Origin: Clostridia bacterium
Lineage (GTDB): Bacteria; Bacillota; Clostridia; Oscillospirales; CAG-272
Assembly (NCBI GenBank): GCA_017456985.1
Contig: JAFTIH010000019.1
Coordinates: forward strand, 1-34,397
DNA: 34,397 nt
Direction: 5' to 3'
This document shows, in pieces, positions 5,385 through 14,640 of this stretch. The translations under genes were made by a program, and so were the position numbers. The first letter of the stretch is position 1. Each line of letters starts with the position of its first letter. The notes beneath the pieces are model-generated. The model was given only the letters and a program-made list of their open reading frames with translations, searched no databases and was not told the origin of the DNA.

Positions 5385-6233
5385 ATGAAGAAAAACGCCA
5401 AGGCGTATTTGGAGATCACCAATCTTTGCAACCTCTCTTGCTCCTTTTGCCACGGCACCCGACGCGCACCGCGTACGATGACGGAGGAAGAATTTCTCTT
5501 TTTGACGGAGCGCCTGCGCGGGCGGATCAAATACTTATATTTCCATCTGCTCGGCGAGCCTCTTATCCATCCGCTTTTGCCGCGCTTTATCGCGCACGCG
5601 AGGGCAGCGGGCTTTACCCCGATGCTCACCACCAACGGCACGCTTTTGCGGGCGCGGCGGGAGGAGCTTCTTGCGTCACTCCCCGAAAAGATCAGCATTT
5701 CGCTCCACGCGCCCGCCGCCAATGCGGCGTTTGCGGACGCGGGATACCTTGACGACTGTCTTGCCTTCGCCAAGGAGGCGGCAGCGCGGGGATGTACCGT
5801 CGCGCTTCGTCTTTGGAACCTCGGAGGAGAGGGCGCGCGTGAAAACGACGCCATCCTTGCCCGCATCCGCGCGGCGTTCCCCGCACCCTGGACGGCGGTG
5901 CGCGGCGGCGCGGGCGAGCGCCTTTCTTCCCGCGTGTTTCTCGAATGGGGGGAGGAGTTTGACTGGCCAGACCTCGCGGCACCGCGTGCAGAGGGTCCCT
6001 TCTTTTGCTACGGGCTGCGCGACCAGATCGGCGTCCTTGCGGACGGCACCGTGGTGCCCTGCTGTCTTGACGCGGAGGGAACGGTGGCGCTTGGCAACCT
6101 TCATTTCTCCTCGCTTGACGAGATCCTTTCGGGCGAGCGAGCGCGGGCAATCTACGACGGCTTTTCCCGCCGCGAGGCGACCGAGGAGCTGTGCCGCCGT
6201 TGCGGATACGCAAGGCGTTTTTGTAAACTTTAA
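5385..6233 (+). CDS. Radical SAM protein with SPASM-like C-terminus
   Basis: A 282-residue iron-sulfur enzyme that should cleave S-adenosylmethionine to start radical chemistry. The N-terminus holds the cluster motif CNLSCSFC (C15-x3-C19-x2-C22) in the context EITNLCNLSC, followed by the GEPL motif near 61-64 (HLLGEPLIHP) and TNGT near 83-86. The C-terminus has a SPASM-type cysteine set: FFCYG (C208), VVPCCLD, then LCRRCGYARRFC at the end, which would bind auxiliary clusters. Length is short for peptide-maturing family members but normal for small SPASM proteins. AAAGGAG precedes the ATG. It is monocistronic, with its own promoter and terminator, and there is no adjacent precursor peptide gene. 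Substrate unknown; peptide or small-protein modification is only one option. Confidence 0.85.
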   Translation: MKKNAKAYLEITNLCNLSCSFCHGTRRAPRTMTEEEFLFLTERLRGRIKYLYFHLLGEPLIHPLLPRFIAHARAAGFTPMLTTNGTLLRARREELLASLPEKISISLHAPAANAAFADAGYLDDCLAFAKEAAARGCTVALRLWNLGGEGARENDAILARIRAAFPAPWTAVRGGAGERLSSRVFLEWGEEFDWPDLAAPRAEGPFFCYGLRDQIGVLADGTVVPCCLDAEGTVALGNLHFSSLDEILSGERARAIYDGFSRREATEELCRRCGYARRFCKL

Positions 6234-6244
6234 TTTACATTTCG

Positions 6245-6282
6245 AAGGAACGGAGCGGCAAATGGCGGCTCCGTTCCTTTTC
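6245..6282 (+). terminator. Intrinsic terminator after the radical SAM gene
   Basis: AAGGAACGGAGC (6245-6256) pairs perfectly with GCTCCGTTCCTT (6268-6279) around an 11-base loop, and a short T-run follows. Confidence 0.85.
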
Positions 6283-6398
6283 GTCATTTTATAACGCTTT
6301 TTTTGAAAAATTCAGGTAAAATTATGCAACATCAACAACACTTTTAAAAATATTGGAAAAAATTGCGAAAAACAATTCAAGAAATCTTAATTTTTCCC

Positions 6399-6427
6399 TT
6401 GATTTTGTTAATACTATATGTTATAAT
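6399..6427 (+). promoter_or_regulatory. Promoter of the glycogen operon
   Basis: TTGATT (6399-6404), a 17-base spacer and TATAAT (6422-6427), set in an AT-rich tract of about 150 bases. It is 32 bases ahead of the glgB start and is the only convincing promoter before the terminator at 14572. Confidence 0.75.
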
Positions 6428-6458
6428 AATAAAAAAAATAATGGCAAGGGGGTTCCGT

Positions 6459-8330
6459 ATGGATCGCAAAGAACGCGACGAGCTGCTTTCCCGCTTCAGC
6501 TCGGGCTATACGACGGATGCGTACCGTCTGCTCGGATGTCACGACGAAGGCGACGGCACGTACAGCTTCCGCGTGTGGGCGCCTGACGCCCGTGCGGTAG
6601 CCATCGTAGGTGACTTCAACGGCTGGGACAAAACGAAGGGCGGCGCCTTTCATATCGGCGGCGGCGTTTTCGAGGCAATTCTCGAAGGCGTTCAGCGCTA
6701 CGATAACTATAAGATCTGCATCACCCGTGCCGACGGCACGGACGTGCTCAAATGCGACCCCTACGCAACGCACGCGGAGACCCGTCCCGCGACGTCGAGC
6801 AAGGTCTTTGACATCGGTGGCTTTTCCTGGACGGACGCGAAATATCTCGCCGCGCAGAAGAAGCGTGACGTGCTGTCCTCCCCCGTGAACATTTACGAGG
6901 TGCATATCGGCTCGTGGCGCCGTTACGAGGACGGCACCTTCTTCTCCTACCGTCATTTTGCGGACGAGATCGTAGAGTACCTCAAGGAGATGCATTACAC
7001 GCATCTTGAGCTGATGCCCGTCAGCGAGTATCCCTTTGATCCCTCGTGGGGGTATCAGGTCACGGGCTATTACGCGCCATCCTCGCGCTACGGCACGCCG
7101 CACGACTTTATGTATCTGGTGGATAAGTGCCACGCGGCAGGCATCGGTGTGATCGTGGACTGGGTGCCCGCACACTTCCCCAAGGACGAGGTGGGGCTTT
7201 ACGAGTTCGACGGCAGTTATCTTTACGAATCCAACGACCCCGTGATGAACGAGCATCCCGATTGGGGAACGCGCATCTTCAATTACGACCGCAACGAGGT
7301 CCGCTCCTTCCTCATCTCCAACGCCTGCTATTGGCTTAAGGAATACCACGTGGACGGCATCCGCGTGGATGCGGTAGCATCGATGCTCTATCTCGACTAC
7401 GGACGGGGAGGACGCGAGTGGCATCCCAACGCCGAGGGCGGCAACTACAACCTGCACGCCATCGAGTTTTTGAAGGCGATGAACCACGCGGCGTTTTCCG
7501 TCAAGCCCTCCGCCTTAATGATCGCGGAGGAGTCTACCGCCTTTCCCGGGGTGACCAAGCCGCCCTATCTTGGCGGTCTTGGCTTCAACTTCAAGTGGAA
7601 TATGGGTTGGATGAACGACACGCTTCGTTATATGTCCACCGACCCGCTCTTCCGCAAGGAAGTGCACGGCACGCTGACCTTCACCTTCCACTACGCTCAC
7701 GCGGAAAACTATATTCTCCCCCTCTCGCACGACGAGGTGGTGCATCTCAAAAATTCTATGATCGGCAAGATGCCGGGCGACTACGACCAAAAGTTTGCTA
7801 ATTTGCGCGCGCTTTACGCGTATATGGCGGCGTTCCCGGGAAAGATGCTAAGCTTTATGGGCAACGAGATCGGACAGTTCCGCGAGTGGAGCTTTGACCG
7901 CGAGCTTGACTGGTCGGTGCTTGCCTACGAGCGGCACCGCGAGCTTCGCTCGTTCGTTTCGGCGCTTGGCGAGTTTTATCTCAAAAACCCCTGTCTTTGG
8001 GAGCTTGATACGCAAAACGAGGGATTTTCCTTCATTTCCGCCGATGACAGCACCCAAAGCATCCTCGTCTTCCGCCGCATTGACAAGCGCGGACGCGAGC
8101 TGATCGCCGTTTGCAACTTCTGCCCCGTCGCGCGCGAGGACTACCGCATCGGCGTTCCCTACGGCAAGCGTCTGCTTCCCGTCTTCTCCTCCGCCGAGGA
8201 ACGCTTCGGCGGCGAAGGGATGCCCACGGCATCCGTCAAGGTGGAGGACGCTCCTCTGCACGGCTTACCCCTTTCCGCGTCCCTGTTTATCCCCCCGATG
8301 TCCGTTACCTTTTATAAGATCAGAAAGTAA
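6459..8330 (+). CDS. glgB: 1,4-alpha-glucan branching enzyme
   Basis: This cytoplasmic enzyme introduces alpha-1,6 branches into glycogen by cutting an alpha-1,4 chain and transferring the piece. The N-terminal CBM48-like domain (about 25-110, [20 protein letters not shown]) is followed by a GH13 barrel with all the expected motifs: DWVPAHF, GIRVDAV with the nucleophile Asp at about 304, MIAEES with the acid/base Glu at about 357, and LSHDEV with the third Asp at about 425. The C-terminal beta domain ends normally. At 623 residues it matches the usual 620-730. I chose the ATG at 6459 because AAGGGGG precedes it at 6446-6452; the frame stays open to 6363, but that part overlaps the promoter. 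First gene of the glycogen operon, 23 bases before glgC. Confidence 0.95.
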   Translation: MDRKERDELLSRFSSGYTTDAYRLLGCHDEGDGTYSFRVWAPDARAVAIVGDFNGWDKTKGGAFHIGGGVFEAILEGVQRYDNYKICITRADGTDVLKCDPYATHAETRPATSSKVFDIGGFSWTDAKYLAAQKKRDVLSSPVNIYEVHIGSWRRYEDGTFFSYRHFADEIVEYLKEMHYTHLELMPVSEYPFDPSWGYQVTGYYAPSSRYGTPHDFMYLVDKCHAAGIGVIVDWVPAHFPKDEVGLYEFDGSYLYESNDPVMNEHPDWGTRIFNYDRNEVRSFLISNACYWLKEYHVDGIRVDAVASMLYLDYGRGGREWHPNAEGGNYNLHAIEFLKAMNHAAFSVKPSALMIAEESTAFPGVTKPPYLGGLGFNFKWNMGWMNDTLRYMSTDPLFRKEVHGTLTFTFHYAHAENYILPLSHDEVVHLKNSMIGKMPGDYDQKFANLRALYAYMAAFPGKMLSFMGNEIGQFREWSFDRELDWSVLAYERHRELRSFVSALGEFYLKNPCLWELDTQNEGFSFISADDSTQSILVFRRIDKRGRELIAVCNFCPVAREDYRIGVPYGKRLLPVFSSAEERFGGEGMPTASVKVEDAPLHGLPLSASLFIPPMSVTFYKIRK

Positions 8331-8353
8331 AAAATCCGAGGAGGAAACACGAT

Positions 8354-9544
8354 ATGTTACGCAAAAGCAAAGAGTGCATCGCGATTTTATTAGCAGGAGG
8401 TCAGGGCAGCCGCTTGATGGTGCTGACCGAGGACATGGCGAAGCCCGCTGTTGCCTTCGGCGGAAAGTATCGCATCATCGACTTCCCGCTTTCCAACTGT
8501 GTCAATTCGGGCATTGACACGGTAGGTATTCTGACGCAGTATCAGCCCCTTGAGCTCAACGCCTACGTCGGCACGGGCCGTCCGTGGGGTCTGAACCGCA
8601 ATTTTGGCGGCGCGCACATCCTCCCCCCTTACGCCAAGAGCAGCAAATCCGAGTGGTATAAGGGTACCGCAAACGCCGTTTATCAGAACATCCCCTTTAT
8701 CGAAAACTACGACCCCGAGTACGTGCTGATCCTTTCGGGCGACCATATTTACAAGATGGATTACTCGAAGATGCTCGATTTCCACAAGGAAAAGGGCAGC
8801 GATTGCACCATCGCGGTGCTTGAGGTCCCGATGGAGGAGGCGTCCCGCTTCGGTATTATGAACACCAACCCCGACGGCTCCATTTACGAGTTTGAGGAGA
8901 AGCCCAAAAACCCCAAGAGCAACAAGGCGTCGATGGGCATTTATATCTTCTCGTGGAAGGTCCTTCGCGAATATCTCATCCGCGACGAGGCGACCGAGGG
9001 CTCGTCCAACGACTTCGGCAAGAACGTCATCCCCGCGATTCTCGGCGACGGCGGTAAGGTCTATGCGTATCCCTTTGAGGGCTATTGGAAGGACGTAGGA
9101 ACCATCAAGAGCCTGTGGGAGGCGAATATGGATCTGCTCGATCCCGCGAGCGGGCTCAATCTGCGCGACCCCAAGTTCAAGATCTACGCCCGCAACTATG
9201 CACAGCCCTCGAGCTATATCGCAGACGGCTCGAAGATCGTCAACTCCTACGTGGCGGAGGGTTGTACCATCCGCGGCAGAGTGGAGAACTCCATCATCTC
9301 CACCGCCTGCACCATTGAAGAGGACGTGGTGATCAAGGGTAGCGTGATCATGCCCAATACCACCGTCAAGAAGGGCTCGGTCGTGAAGTTCTCCATTCTC
9401 GGTGAGAACGTGACGATCGGACGCAACGTACATATCGGCGGCGAAAAGGAATACTACCCCGAGGACACGTGGGGCATCGCCGTGATCGGCAAGAATAAGA
9501 CCATTGCGGACAACACCGTCGTTGCTCCGAATGAGATTCTTTAA
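8354..9544 (+). CDS. glgC: Glucose-1-phosphate adenylyltransferase, catalytic subunit
   Basis: It makes ADP-glucose and pyrophosphate from ATP and glucose 1-phosphate, the committed step of glycogen synthesis. The N-terminal nucleotidyltransferase domain shows AGGQGSRL and [12 protein letters not shown] near the start, GTANAVYQN near 107, the metal-site [11 protein letters not shown] near 130, FEEKP near 180, SNDFGKN near 218 and GYWKDVGT near 240. The C-terminal left-handed beta-helix has hexapeptide-like repeats (about 290-390). At 396 residues it is the size of bacillary GlgC. GAGGAGG gives a strong ribosome binding site. It lies between glgB and glgD, with which it should form a mixed tetramer. 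Confidence 0.96.
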   Translation: MLRKSKECIAILLAGGQGSRLMVLTEDMAKPAVAFGGKYRIIDFPLSNCVNSGIDTVGILTQYQPLELNAYVGTGRPWGLNRNFGGAHILPPYAKSSKSEWYKGTANAVYQNIPFIENYDPEYVLILSGDHIYKMDYSKMLDFHKEKGSDCTIAVLEVPMEEASRFGIMNTNPDGSIYEFEEKPKNPKSNKASMGIYIFSWKVLREYLIRDEATEGSSNDFGKNVIPAILGDGGKVYAYPFEGYWKDVGTIKSLWEANMDLLDPASGLNLRDPKFKIYARNYAQPSSYIADGSKIVNSYVAEGCTIRGRVENSIISTACTIEEDVVIKGSVIMPNTTVKKGSVVKFSILGENVTIGRNVHIGGEKEYYPEDTWGIAVIGKNKTIADNTVVAPNEIL

Positions 9545-9557
9545 GGAGGCGCGCAAG

Positions 9558-10676
9558 ATGAATTTAGCAGGTGTTATTTTTTCCAACCTTTACGACGAGC
9601 GCTTTGGCGTTCTGACCCAGAACAGAACGGTTGCCTCCCTCCCCTTTGGCGGTCGTTACCGTTTCGTGGATTTCGTGCTCTCCAATATGTCCAACTCGGG
9701 CATCACGAGCGTAGGCATCGTCACCAAGCATAATTACGGGTCCTTGATGGACCACATCGGCTCCTCGGCAGAGTGGGACCTCAACCGCAAGAACGGCGGC
9801 GTGCATCTGCTCGCGCCCTTCGCGTCGGGTATGTCTTACGTCTATCAGGGCAAGCTCGAGGCACTCTTCTCGGCGTTCCCCTTCCTTGAAAAGACGCCCG
9901 AGGACTACGTGGTGCTCTCCGACTCCACCATCCTTTGTAACATCAATTACGAGGAAGCGCTTGAGGCGCACATCAAGTCGGGCAAGGACGTGACCGTCAT
10001 CGTCACCCGCGCCAAGGCAAATCCCGCCGTCAAGCACGAGCTCGTGCTCACGATGCAGGAGGGTGAGGTCAAGGACGTGACCGTGGACTATCCCGCAACT
10101 GCCGACGACACACCCGTCAGCATGGGTATGTATATTATGGAAAAAAAGAAGATCCTCGACGTAGTACGCGAGTGCGTGGCACGCGGACGCCACCACCTTG
10201 AGCGCGACTTCATTCAGGACTCCTTCTACAGCGGCAAGATCACGCTCGGCGTGCACGAGTTTACGGGTCACGTGATCCGCAACGACAGCATTGCCACCTA
10301 CTTTGCCAACAACCTCGACCTTATCACGAACGAGGAGCTGCGCCGCGACCTCTTTAACCGCGCCCGTCCCATCTATACCAAGGTGCGCGATGAGGTCCCC
10401 TCCTTCTACAGCCCCCAATCTACCGTGGCAGATTGCTTGATCGCCGACGGTTGCCGCATTCACGGCGACCTTGAAAAGAGCGTTCTGTTCCGTGACGTTT
10501 ACGTGGGACGCGGCACCGTCATCAAAAACTCCATTATTATGCAGGGCACCAAGATCGGGGAGGGCTGCTACATTGAAAACGCCATTCTCGACAAGAATGT
10601 GACCGTTTCGAGCGGCGTGAAGCTGATCGGCGCCGCCACCGCTCCCTGCATCGTCGAAAAAGGAGAGACCGTATGA
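9558..10676 (+). CDS. glgD: GlgD, non-catalytic partner of GlgC
   Basis: A 372-residue paralogue of GlgC. The overall fold is kept (PFGGRYRFVDFVLSNMSNSGI near 33-53; C-terminal hexapeptide repeats from about 280), but the AGGxGxRL nucleotide loop at the N-terminus is replaced by VIFSNLYDERFGVL and the metal-site motif is replaced by LSDSTILCNINYE. In Bacillota this type of subunit has little or no activity alone and modulates GlgC in a heterotetramer; I infer the same here. AAGGAGG just after the glgC stop gives the ATG at 9558, 13 bases downstream; the open frame back to 9504 overlaps glgC. Its TGA overlaps the glgA start (ATGA), so glgD and glgA are translationally coupled. Confidence 0.93.
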   Translation: MNLAGVIFSNLYDERFGVLTQNRTVASLPFGGRYRFVDFVLSNMSNSGITSVGIVTKHNYGSLMDHIGSSAEWDLNRKNGGVHLLAPFASGMSYVYQGKLEALFSAFPFLEKTPEDYVVLSDSTILCNINYEEALEAHIKSGKDVTVIVTRAKANPAVKHELVLTMQEGEVKDVTVDYPATADDTPVSMGMYIMEKKKILDVVRECVARGRHHLERDFIQDSFYSGKITLGVHEFTGHVIRNDSIATYFANNLDLITNEELRRDLFNRARPIYTKVRDEVPSFYSPQSTVADCLIADGCRIHGDLEKSVLFRDVYVGRGTVIKNSIIMQGTKIGEGCYIENAILDKNVTVSSGVKLIGAATAPCIVEKGETV

Positions 10677-12106
10677 AGATCCTCTTTGCCGCATCCGAAG
10701 CGGCACCGTTTATGAAATCGGGAGGCCTCGGGGACGTCCTCGAGGCTCTTCCCACCGAGCTTGCCAAGGACGCGTCGCTTGAGATCGCAGTCGTCCTGCC
10801 CCTTTACAAGAAGATCAAGCAAAACGAGACGCTGGGCTTAAAGTTCAAAACGAGCTTTGCCCTTCCCTCGCCGCTTTCCGAGAGCTACGTGGGCGTCTTT
10901 GTGAAAAAAATCAAACGCGTCACCTATTATTTTATCGACAACGAATTTTACTTCGGCAGAGACGGCGCCCCCTACGGACACGGCGACGACGGGGCGCGCT
11001 TTGCGTTTTTCTCTAAGGCGATCCTCGAATCCTTTCAACACCTCGACTATTATCCCGATGTCATTCATTTAAACGACTGGCAGACGGCGACCGTTCCCGT
11101 GTATTTGAAGGCGTTTTACGAAACGATTCCCGCCTACTCGCGCATCCGCACCGTCTTTACCATCCATAATATTGAATACCAAGGCGCGATGCCCGAGAGC
11201 TTTGCACGCGATGCGATGGGACTTTCGGGTTGGCAGGACGACGTGATGCACCACGATTTCGGCGTCAACTTTATGAAGAGCGCCGTGGTGCTTGCCGACC
11301 GCGTGACCACCGTTTCGCGCACGTACGCACACGAGATCAAGTATCCCTACTTCTCGCACGGGCTTGACGGCGTGCTTCGCGAGCACGAATACAAGCTGTC
11401 GGGCATCGTCAACGGCATCAATACCACCCTTTTCAATCCCAAAACCGACAAGGCGCTCCCTGCAAATTTCTCCTCAACCGATCTTTCGGGCAAGGCGATC
11501 TGCAAGGCAGAGCTGCAAAAGGAACTGGGGCTCCCCGTTCGCGAGGACGTTCCGCTCATCGCGATGATCACGCGTCTTGTGTCGCATAAGGGTCTTGAGC
11601 TCGTAGAGTGCGTCTTAAACGATATTCTTTCGCGTGACGTGCAGCTCGTCGTGCTTGGCACGGGAGATGAGCGCTTTGAGCGGCTCTTCCATTTCGCCCA
11701 GTACTGTCACCCCGACAAGATGTCCGCCCAGATCCGCTTTGACGGCGCGCTTGCCAGCCGCATTTATGCGGGAAGCGATCTGTTCTTAATGCCCTCCAAG
11801 AGCGAGCCCTGCGGGCTTTCCCAGCTGATCGCAATGCGCTACGGCACCATTCCGATCGTGCGCGAAACGGGGGGGCTTTACGACACCGTCCCCGCGCTCA
11901 ACACCGAAACGCTGGAAGGCAAGGGCTTCACCTTCAAGGTCTTCAACGCCCACGATATGTTAGGGGCGATCGACCGCGCGTGCGCCTTTTTCCGCGACGG
12001 GCAAAAGCTGGCACGCCACCGCCGCGCGCTCGTGCGCTACAACAGCAGCTGGAAGGCGTCGGCTGAGGAATACCTCGCCATCTACAAATCTCTCTGTGAT
12101 TCATAA
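10673..12106 (+). CDS. glgA: Glycogen synthase (ADP-glucose, GT5)
   Basis: It adds glucose from ADP-glucose to the non-reducing end of glycogen. The N-terminal Rossmann domain carries the ADP-binding motif KSGGLGDV (K15). The C-terminal domain has ITRLVSHKG near 300 and the SEPCGLSQ motif with Glu at about 378, the position of the catalytic Glu in well-studied GlgA enzymes. At 477 residues it is full length (E. coli GlgA is 477). The ribosome binding site AAGGAGA is inside the end of glgD, and the start overlaps the glgD stop by four bases. The next gene, glgP, starts 35 bases after the stop. Confidence 0.96.
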   Translation: MKILFAASEAAPFMKSGGLGDVLEALPTELAKDASLEIAVVLPLYKKIKQNETLGLKFKTSFALPSPLSESYVGVFVKKIKRVTYYFIDNEFYFGRDGAPYGHGDDGARFAFFSKAILESFQHLDYYPDVIHLNDWQTATVPVYLKAFYETIPAYSRIRTVFTIHNIEYQGAMPESFARDAMGLSGWQDDVMHHDFGVNFMKSAVVLADRVTTVSRTYAHEIKYPYFSHGLDGVLREHEYKLSGIVNGINTTLFNPKTDKALPANFSSTDLSGKAICKAELQKELGLPVREDVPLIAMITRLVSHKGLELVECVLNDILSRDVQLVVLGTGDERFERLFHFAQYCHPDKMSAQIRFDGALASRIYAGSDLFLMPSKSEPCGLSQLIAMRYGTIPIVRETGGLYDTVPALNTETLEGKGFTFKVFNAHDMLGAIDRACAFFRDGQKLARHRRALVRYNSSWKASAEEYLAIYKSLCDS

Positions 12107-12141
12107 AATCAAATATAACTACCCAAAGAAAGAAGAACACT

Positions 12142-14559
12142 ATGGAACTCACGAAAACAGACCTTCTCGAACTTCTCGAAAACGAATGCTCCAAGAGCTT
12201 TGGATGCTCTTTGAAGGAGGCATCCAAGAAGCAGGCATACAAAACGCTTTGCGCAGTCGTGCGTGACATTCTCTCCAAGAAGCGCAAGTCCTTCAAGGAA
12301 GAGATCTACGCCAAGGAGCGCAAGCAGGTATATTATATGTCGATGGAATTTCTCGTCGGCACCTCGCTTCGCAACAACCTGTTCAACTTAAAGCTTGAGA
12401 GCAAATTCGCCTCCGTCTTAAAGGGACTTGGCTTTGATATCCAAGAGCTGTACGATATGGAGCCCGATGCGGGACTCGGCAACGGCGGTCTTGGCCGTCT
12501 TGCCTCTTGCTATATGGACTCGATGACGAATATGGCACTGCCCGGAACGGGCTTCTCCATCCGCTACGAATTCGGTATCTTCCGTCAGAAGATCGTTGAC
12601 GGCTGGCAGATGGAATTCCCCGACGACTGGCTCTCGATGGGCGACGTTTGGCTCCGCCCCCGCGAGGACGAGGCGTTTGAAGTCAAATTCGGCGGCAACG
12701 TTGCCTCCTACGAGGAAAACGGAAGACTCTGTTTCCGTCACGAAAACTATAACAGCGTGATGGCAGTTCCCTACGATATGTTTATTTCGGGCTACGGAAG
12801 CCGCGCGGTCAACAAGCTGGTGCTGTGGAGCGCGAAATCTCCCTCGAAGAACTCCATCGACCTGCGCTACTTCGTGCGCGGCGAGCACTTAAAGGCGCTT
12901 GAGCAGAACACGATGGCAGAGGTCATCTCCAAGGTGCTCTACCCTGCCGACGACCACATTGAGGGCAAGCGGCTCCGCTTGAAGCAGCAGTACCTGCTCG
13001 TTTCGGCATCGCTGCAAAGCATCATCTCCCTGCATCTTAAAAAGTACGGCAACATCCAGAGCCTGCCCGACAAGGTTGCCATCCACATCAACGATACGCA
13101 TCCCGCACTTTGCGTGCCCGAGCTGATGCGCATCCTGCTTGACGAGTACAGCCTTTCGTGGGACGAGGCGTGGGATATTACCTGCCGCACGCTTTCCTAC
13201 ACCAACCACACGGTTATGAGCGAGGCGCTTGAGCGTTGGAACGAGGGGCTCTTCCGCGAGCTTCTTCCCCGCGTGTATCAGATCGTATGCGAGATCAACC
13301 GCCGTCTGGTGGAGGGTCTTTTCGCCAAGTATCCCGGCGACGTTGCCAAGATCGACTATATGGCGGCAATTTCGGGGGGCGAGGTCAAGATGGCAAACCT
13401 TTGTCTTGCCGCTTGCCACAAGATCAACGGCGTATCCAAGCTGCATAGCGAGATCCTCAAGGATAGCCTTTTCCACGACTATTACGCCATCACCCCCGAG
13501 CGCTTCACCAACGTGACCAACGGTATCGCATACCGCCGCTGGCTGTGCCAGTCTAACCCCGCGCTGACCAAGCTCCTTCGCGAGCTGATCGGCGACGGCT
13601 TTATGAAGGACTCGATGGCGCTTGAGGATCTTCTCCGCTATTCGGGTGACAAGGCGGTCATCGACGCGCTTGCCGCTGTCAAGAGGGTGAACAAGGAGCG
13701 CCTTGCTTCGTATATTTCGGGCGCAAACGGCATCAACGTCAACCCCGATTCTCTCTTCGACGTACAGATCAAGCGTCTGCACGAATACAAGCGCCAGCTG
13801 CTCAACGCCCTGCAGATCATCCGTATGTATCTGCGCATCAAGGAGAACCCGAACCTCGATATTCCTCCCCGCACCTTCATCTTTGCCGCAAAGGCGTCCT
13901 CGGGCTACTTTATGGCAAAGCAGATCATCCGTTTGATCTGCAGCATCGCGGAGACCGTCAACGCAGACCCCGTCGTGCGTGAAAAGATCAAGGTGGTCTT
14001 CCTTGAGGACTACAAGGTTTCTCTTGCCGAGATCATCATCCCTGCGGCAGAGATCTCCGAGCAGATCTCCATCGCGGGCAAGGAGGCATCGGGTACGGGT
14101 AATATGAAGCTGATGATCAACGGCGCCGTCACCCTCGGCACGCTCGACGGCGCAAACGTCGAGATCCACGAGCAGGTGGGCGACGAGAATATGTTCCTCT
14201 TCGGTCTGCACGCCGACGAGGTGGAGGCGCTGTGGCGCCGCGGCTACGACCCGCACTCCTACGTGCGCCGCAACGCCGAGCTCAACGAGGTTCTGCGCAC
14301 GCTGAAAACGGGCGTCTTCGGCTCGAACTTCGACGATATTTATAACTCCCTGCTCTCGAATGCCTACGGCACCGCCGACGCTTATATGGCGCTTGCGGAC
14401 TTCGAGGATTACGCACGGACGCAGGACCGCGTATCCGCAACCTACCGCGATGCTTACACCTTCGGCAATATGTCGCTCGTGAACATCGCAAAGGCGGGCA
14501 TCTTCTCCTCCGACCGCGCCGTCGGCGAGTACGCAAAGAATATCTGGTATATGAAATAA
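12142..14559 (+). CDS. glgP: Glycogen/starch phosphorylase (GT35)
   Basis: It releases glucose 1-phosphate from glycogen ends with inorganic phosphate and pyridoxal phosphate. The PLP-binding motif GTGNMK is intact, with Lys at about 656, within KEASGTGNMKLM. GNGGLGRLA near 113-121, IHINDTHPAL near 314-323 and NHTVMSEALE near 355 are further family landmarks. At 805 residues it has the normal length. The ribosome binding site is weak (purine-rich AAAGAAAGAAG), suggesting lower translation than the biosynthetic genes. Placed last in the glgBCDA-P order, it pairs synthesis with breakdown under the same upstream promoter; a strong terminator follows at 14572. Confidence 0.96.
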   Translation: MELTKTDLLELLENECSKSFGCSLKEASKKQAYKTLCAVVRDILSKKRKSFKEEIYAKERKQVYYMSMEFLVGTSLRNNLFNLKLESKFASVLKGLGFDIQELYDMEPDAGLGNGGLGRLASCYMDSMTNMALPGTGFSIRYEFGIFRQKIVDGWQMEFPDDWLSMGDVWLRPREDEAFEVKFGGNVASYEENGRLCFRHENYNSVMAVPYDMFISGYGSRAVNKLVLWSAKSPSKNSIDLRYFVRGEHLKALEQNTMAEVISKVLYPADDHIEGKRLRLKQQYLLVSASLQSIISLHLKKYGNIQSLPDKVAIHINDTHPALCVPELMRILLDEYSLSWDEAWDITCRTLSYTNHTVMSEALERWNEGLFRELLPRVYQIVCEINRRLVEGLFAKYPGDVAKIDYMAAISGGEVKMANLCLAACHKINGVSKLHSEILKDSLFHDYYAITPERFTNVTNGIAYRRWLCQSNPALTKLLRELIGDGFMKDSMALEDLLRYSGDKAVIDALAAVKRVNKERLASYISGANGINVNPDSLFDVQIKRLHEYKRQLLNALQIIRMYLRIKENPNLDIPPRTFIFAAKASSGYFMAKQIIRLICSIAETVNADPVVREKIKVVFLEDYKVSLAEIIIPAAEISEQISIAGKEASGTGNMKLMINGAVTLGTLDGANVEIHEQVGDENMFLFGLHADEVEALWRRGYDPHSYVRRNAELNEVLRTLKTGVFGSNFDDIYNSLLSNAYGTADAYMALADFEDYARTQDRVSATYRDAYTFGNMSLVNIAKAGIFSSDRAVGEYAKNIWYMK

Positions 14560-14571
14560 TCCCGTCGGTTT

Positions 14572-14605
14572 GGGACTGCCGCGGATGCGGCAGTCCCTCC
14601 GTTTT
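14572..14605 (+). terminator. Intrinsic terminator after glgP
   Basis: GGGACTGCCGC (14572-14582), loop GGAT, GCGGCAGTCCC (14587-14597): 11 perfect base pairs followed by TCCGTTTTT. It lies between glgP and the GH13 gene, so the latter depends on read-through or a promoter that I cannot see. Confidence 0.85.
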
Positions 14606-14640
14606 TCCACTTTCATAAAGCAAGCTTTCAAGAGGACCCT

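Noticed and set aside
12889..14631. 580-codon minus-strand frame opposite glgP
   Set aside because: It is the antisense shadow of glgP, produced by strong third-position bias; it has no ribosome binding site and no recognisable motifs.
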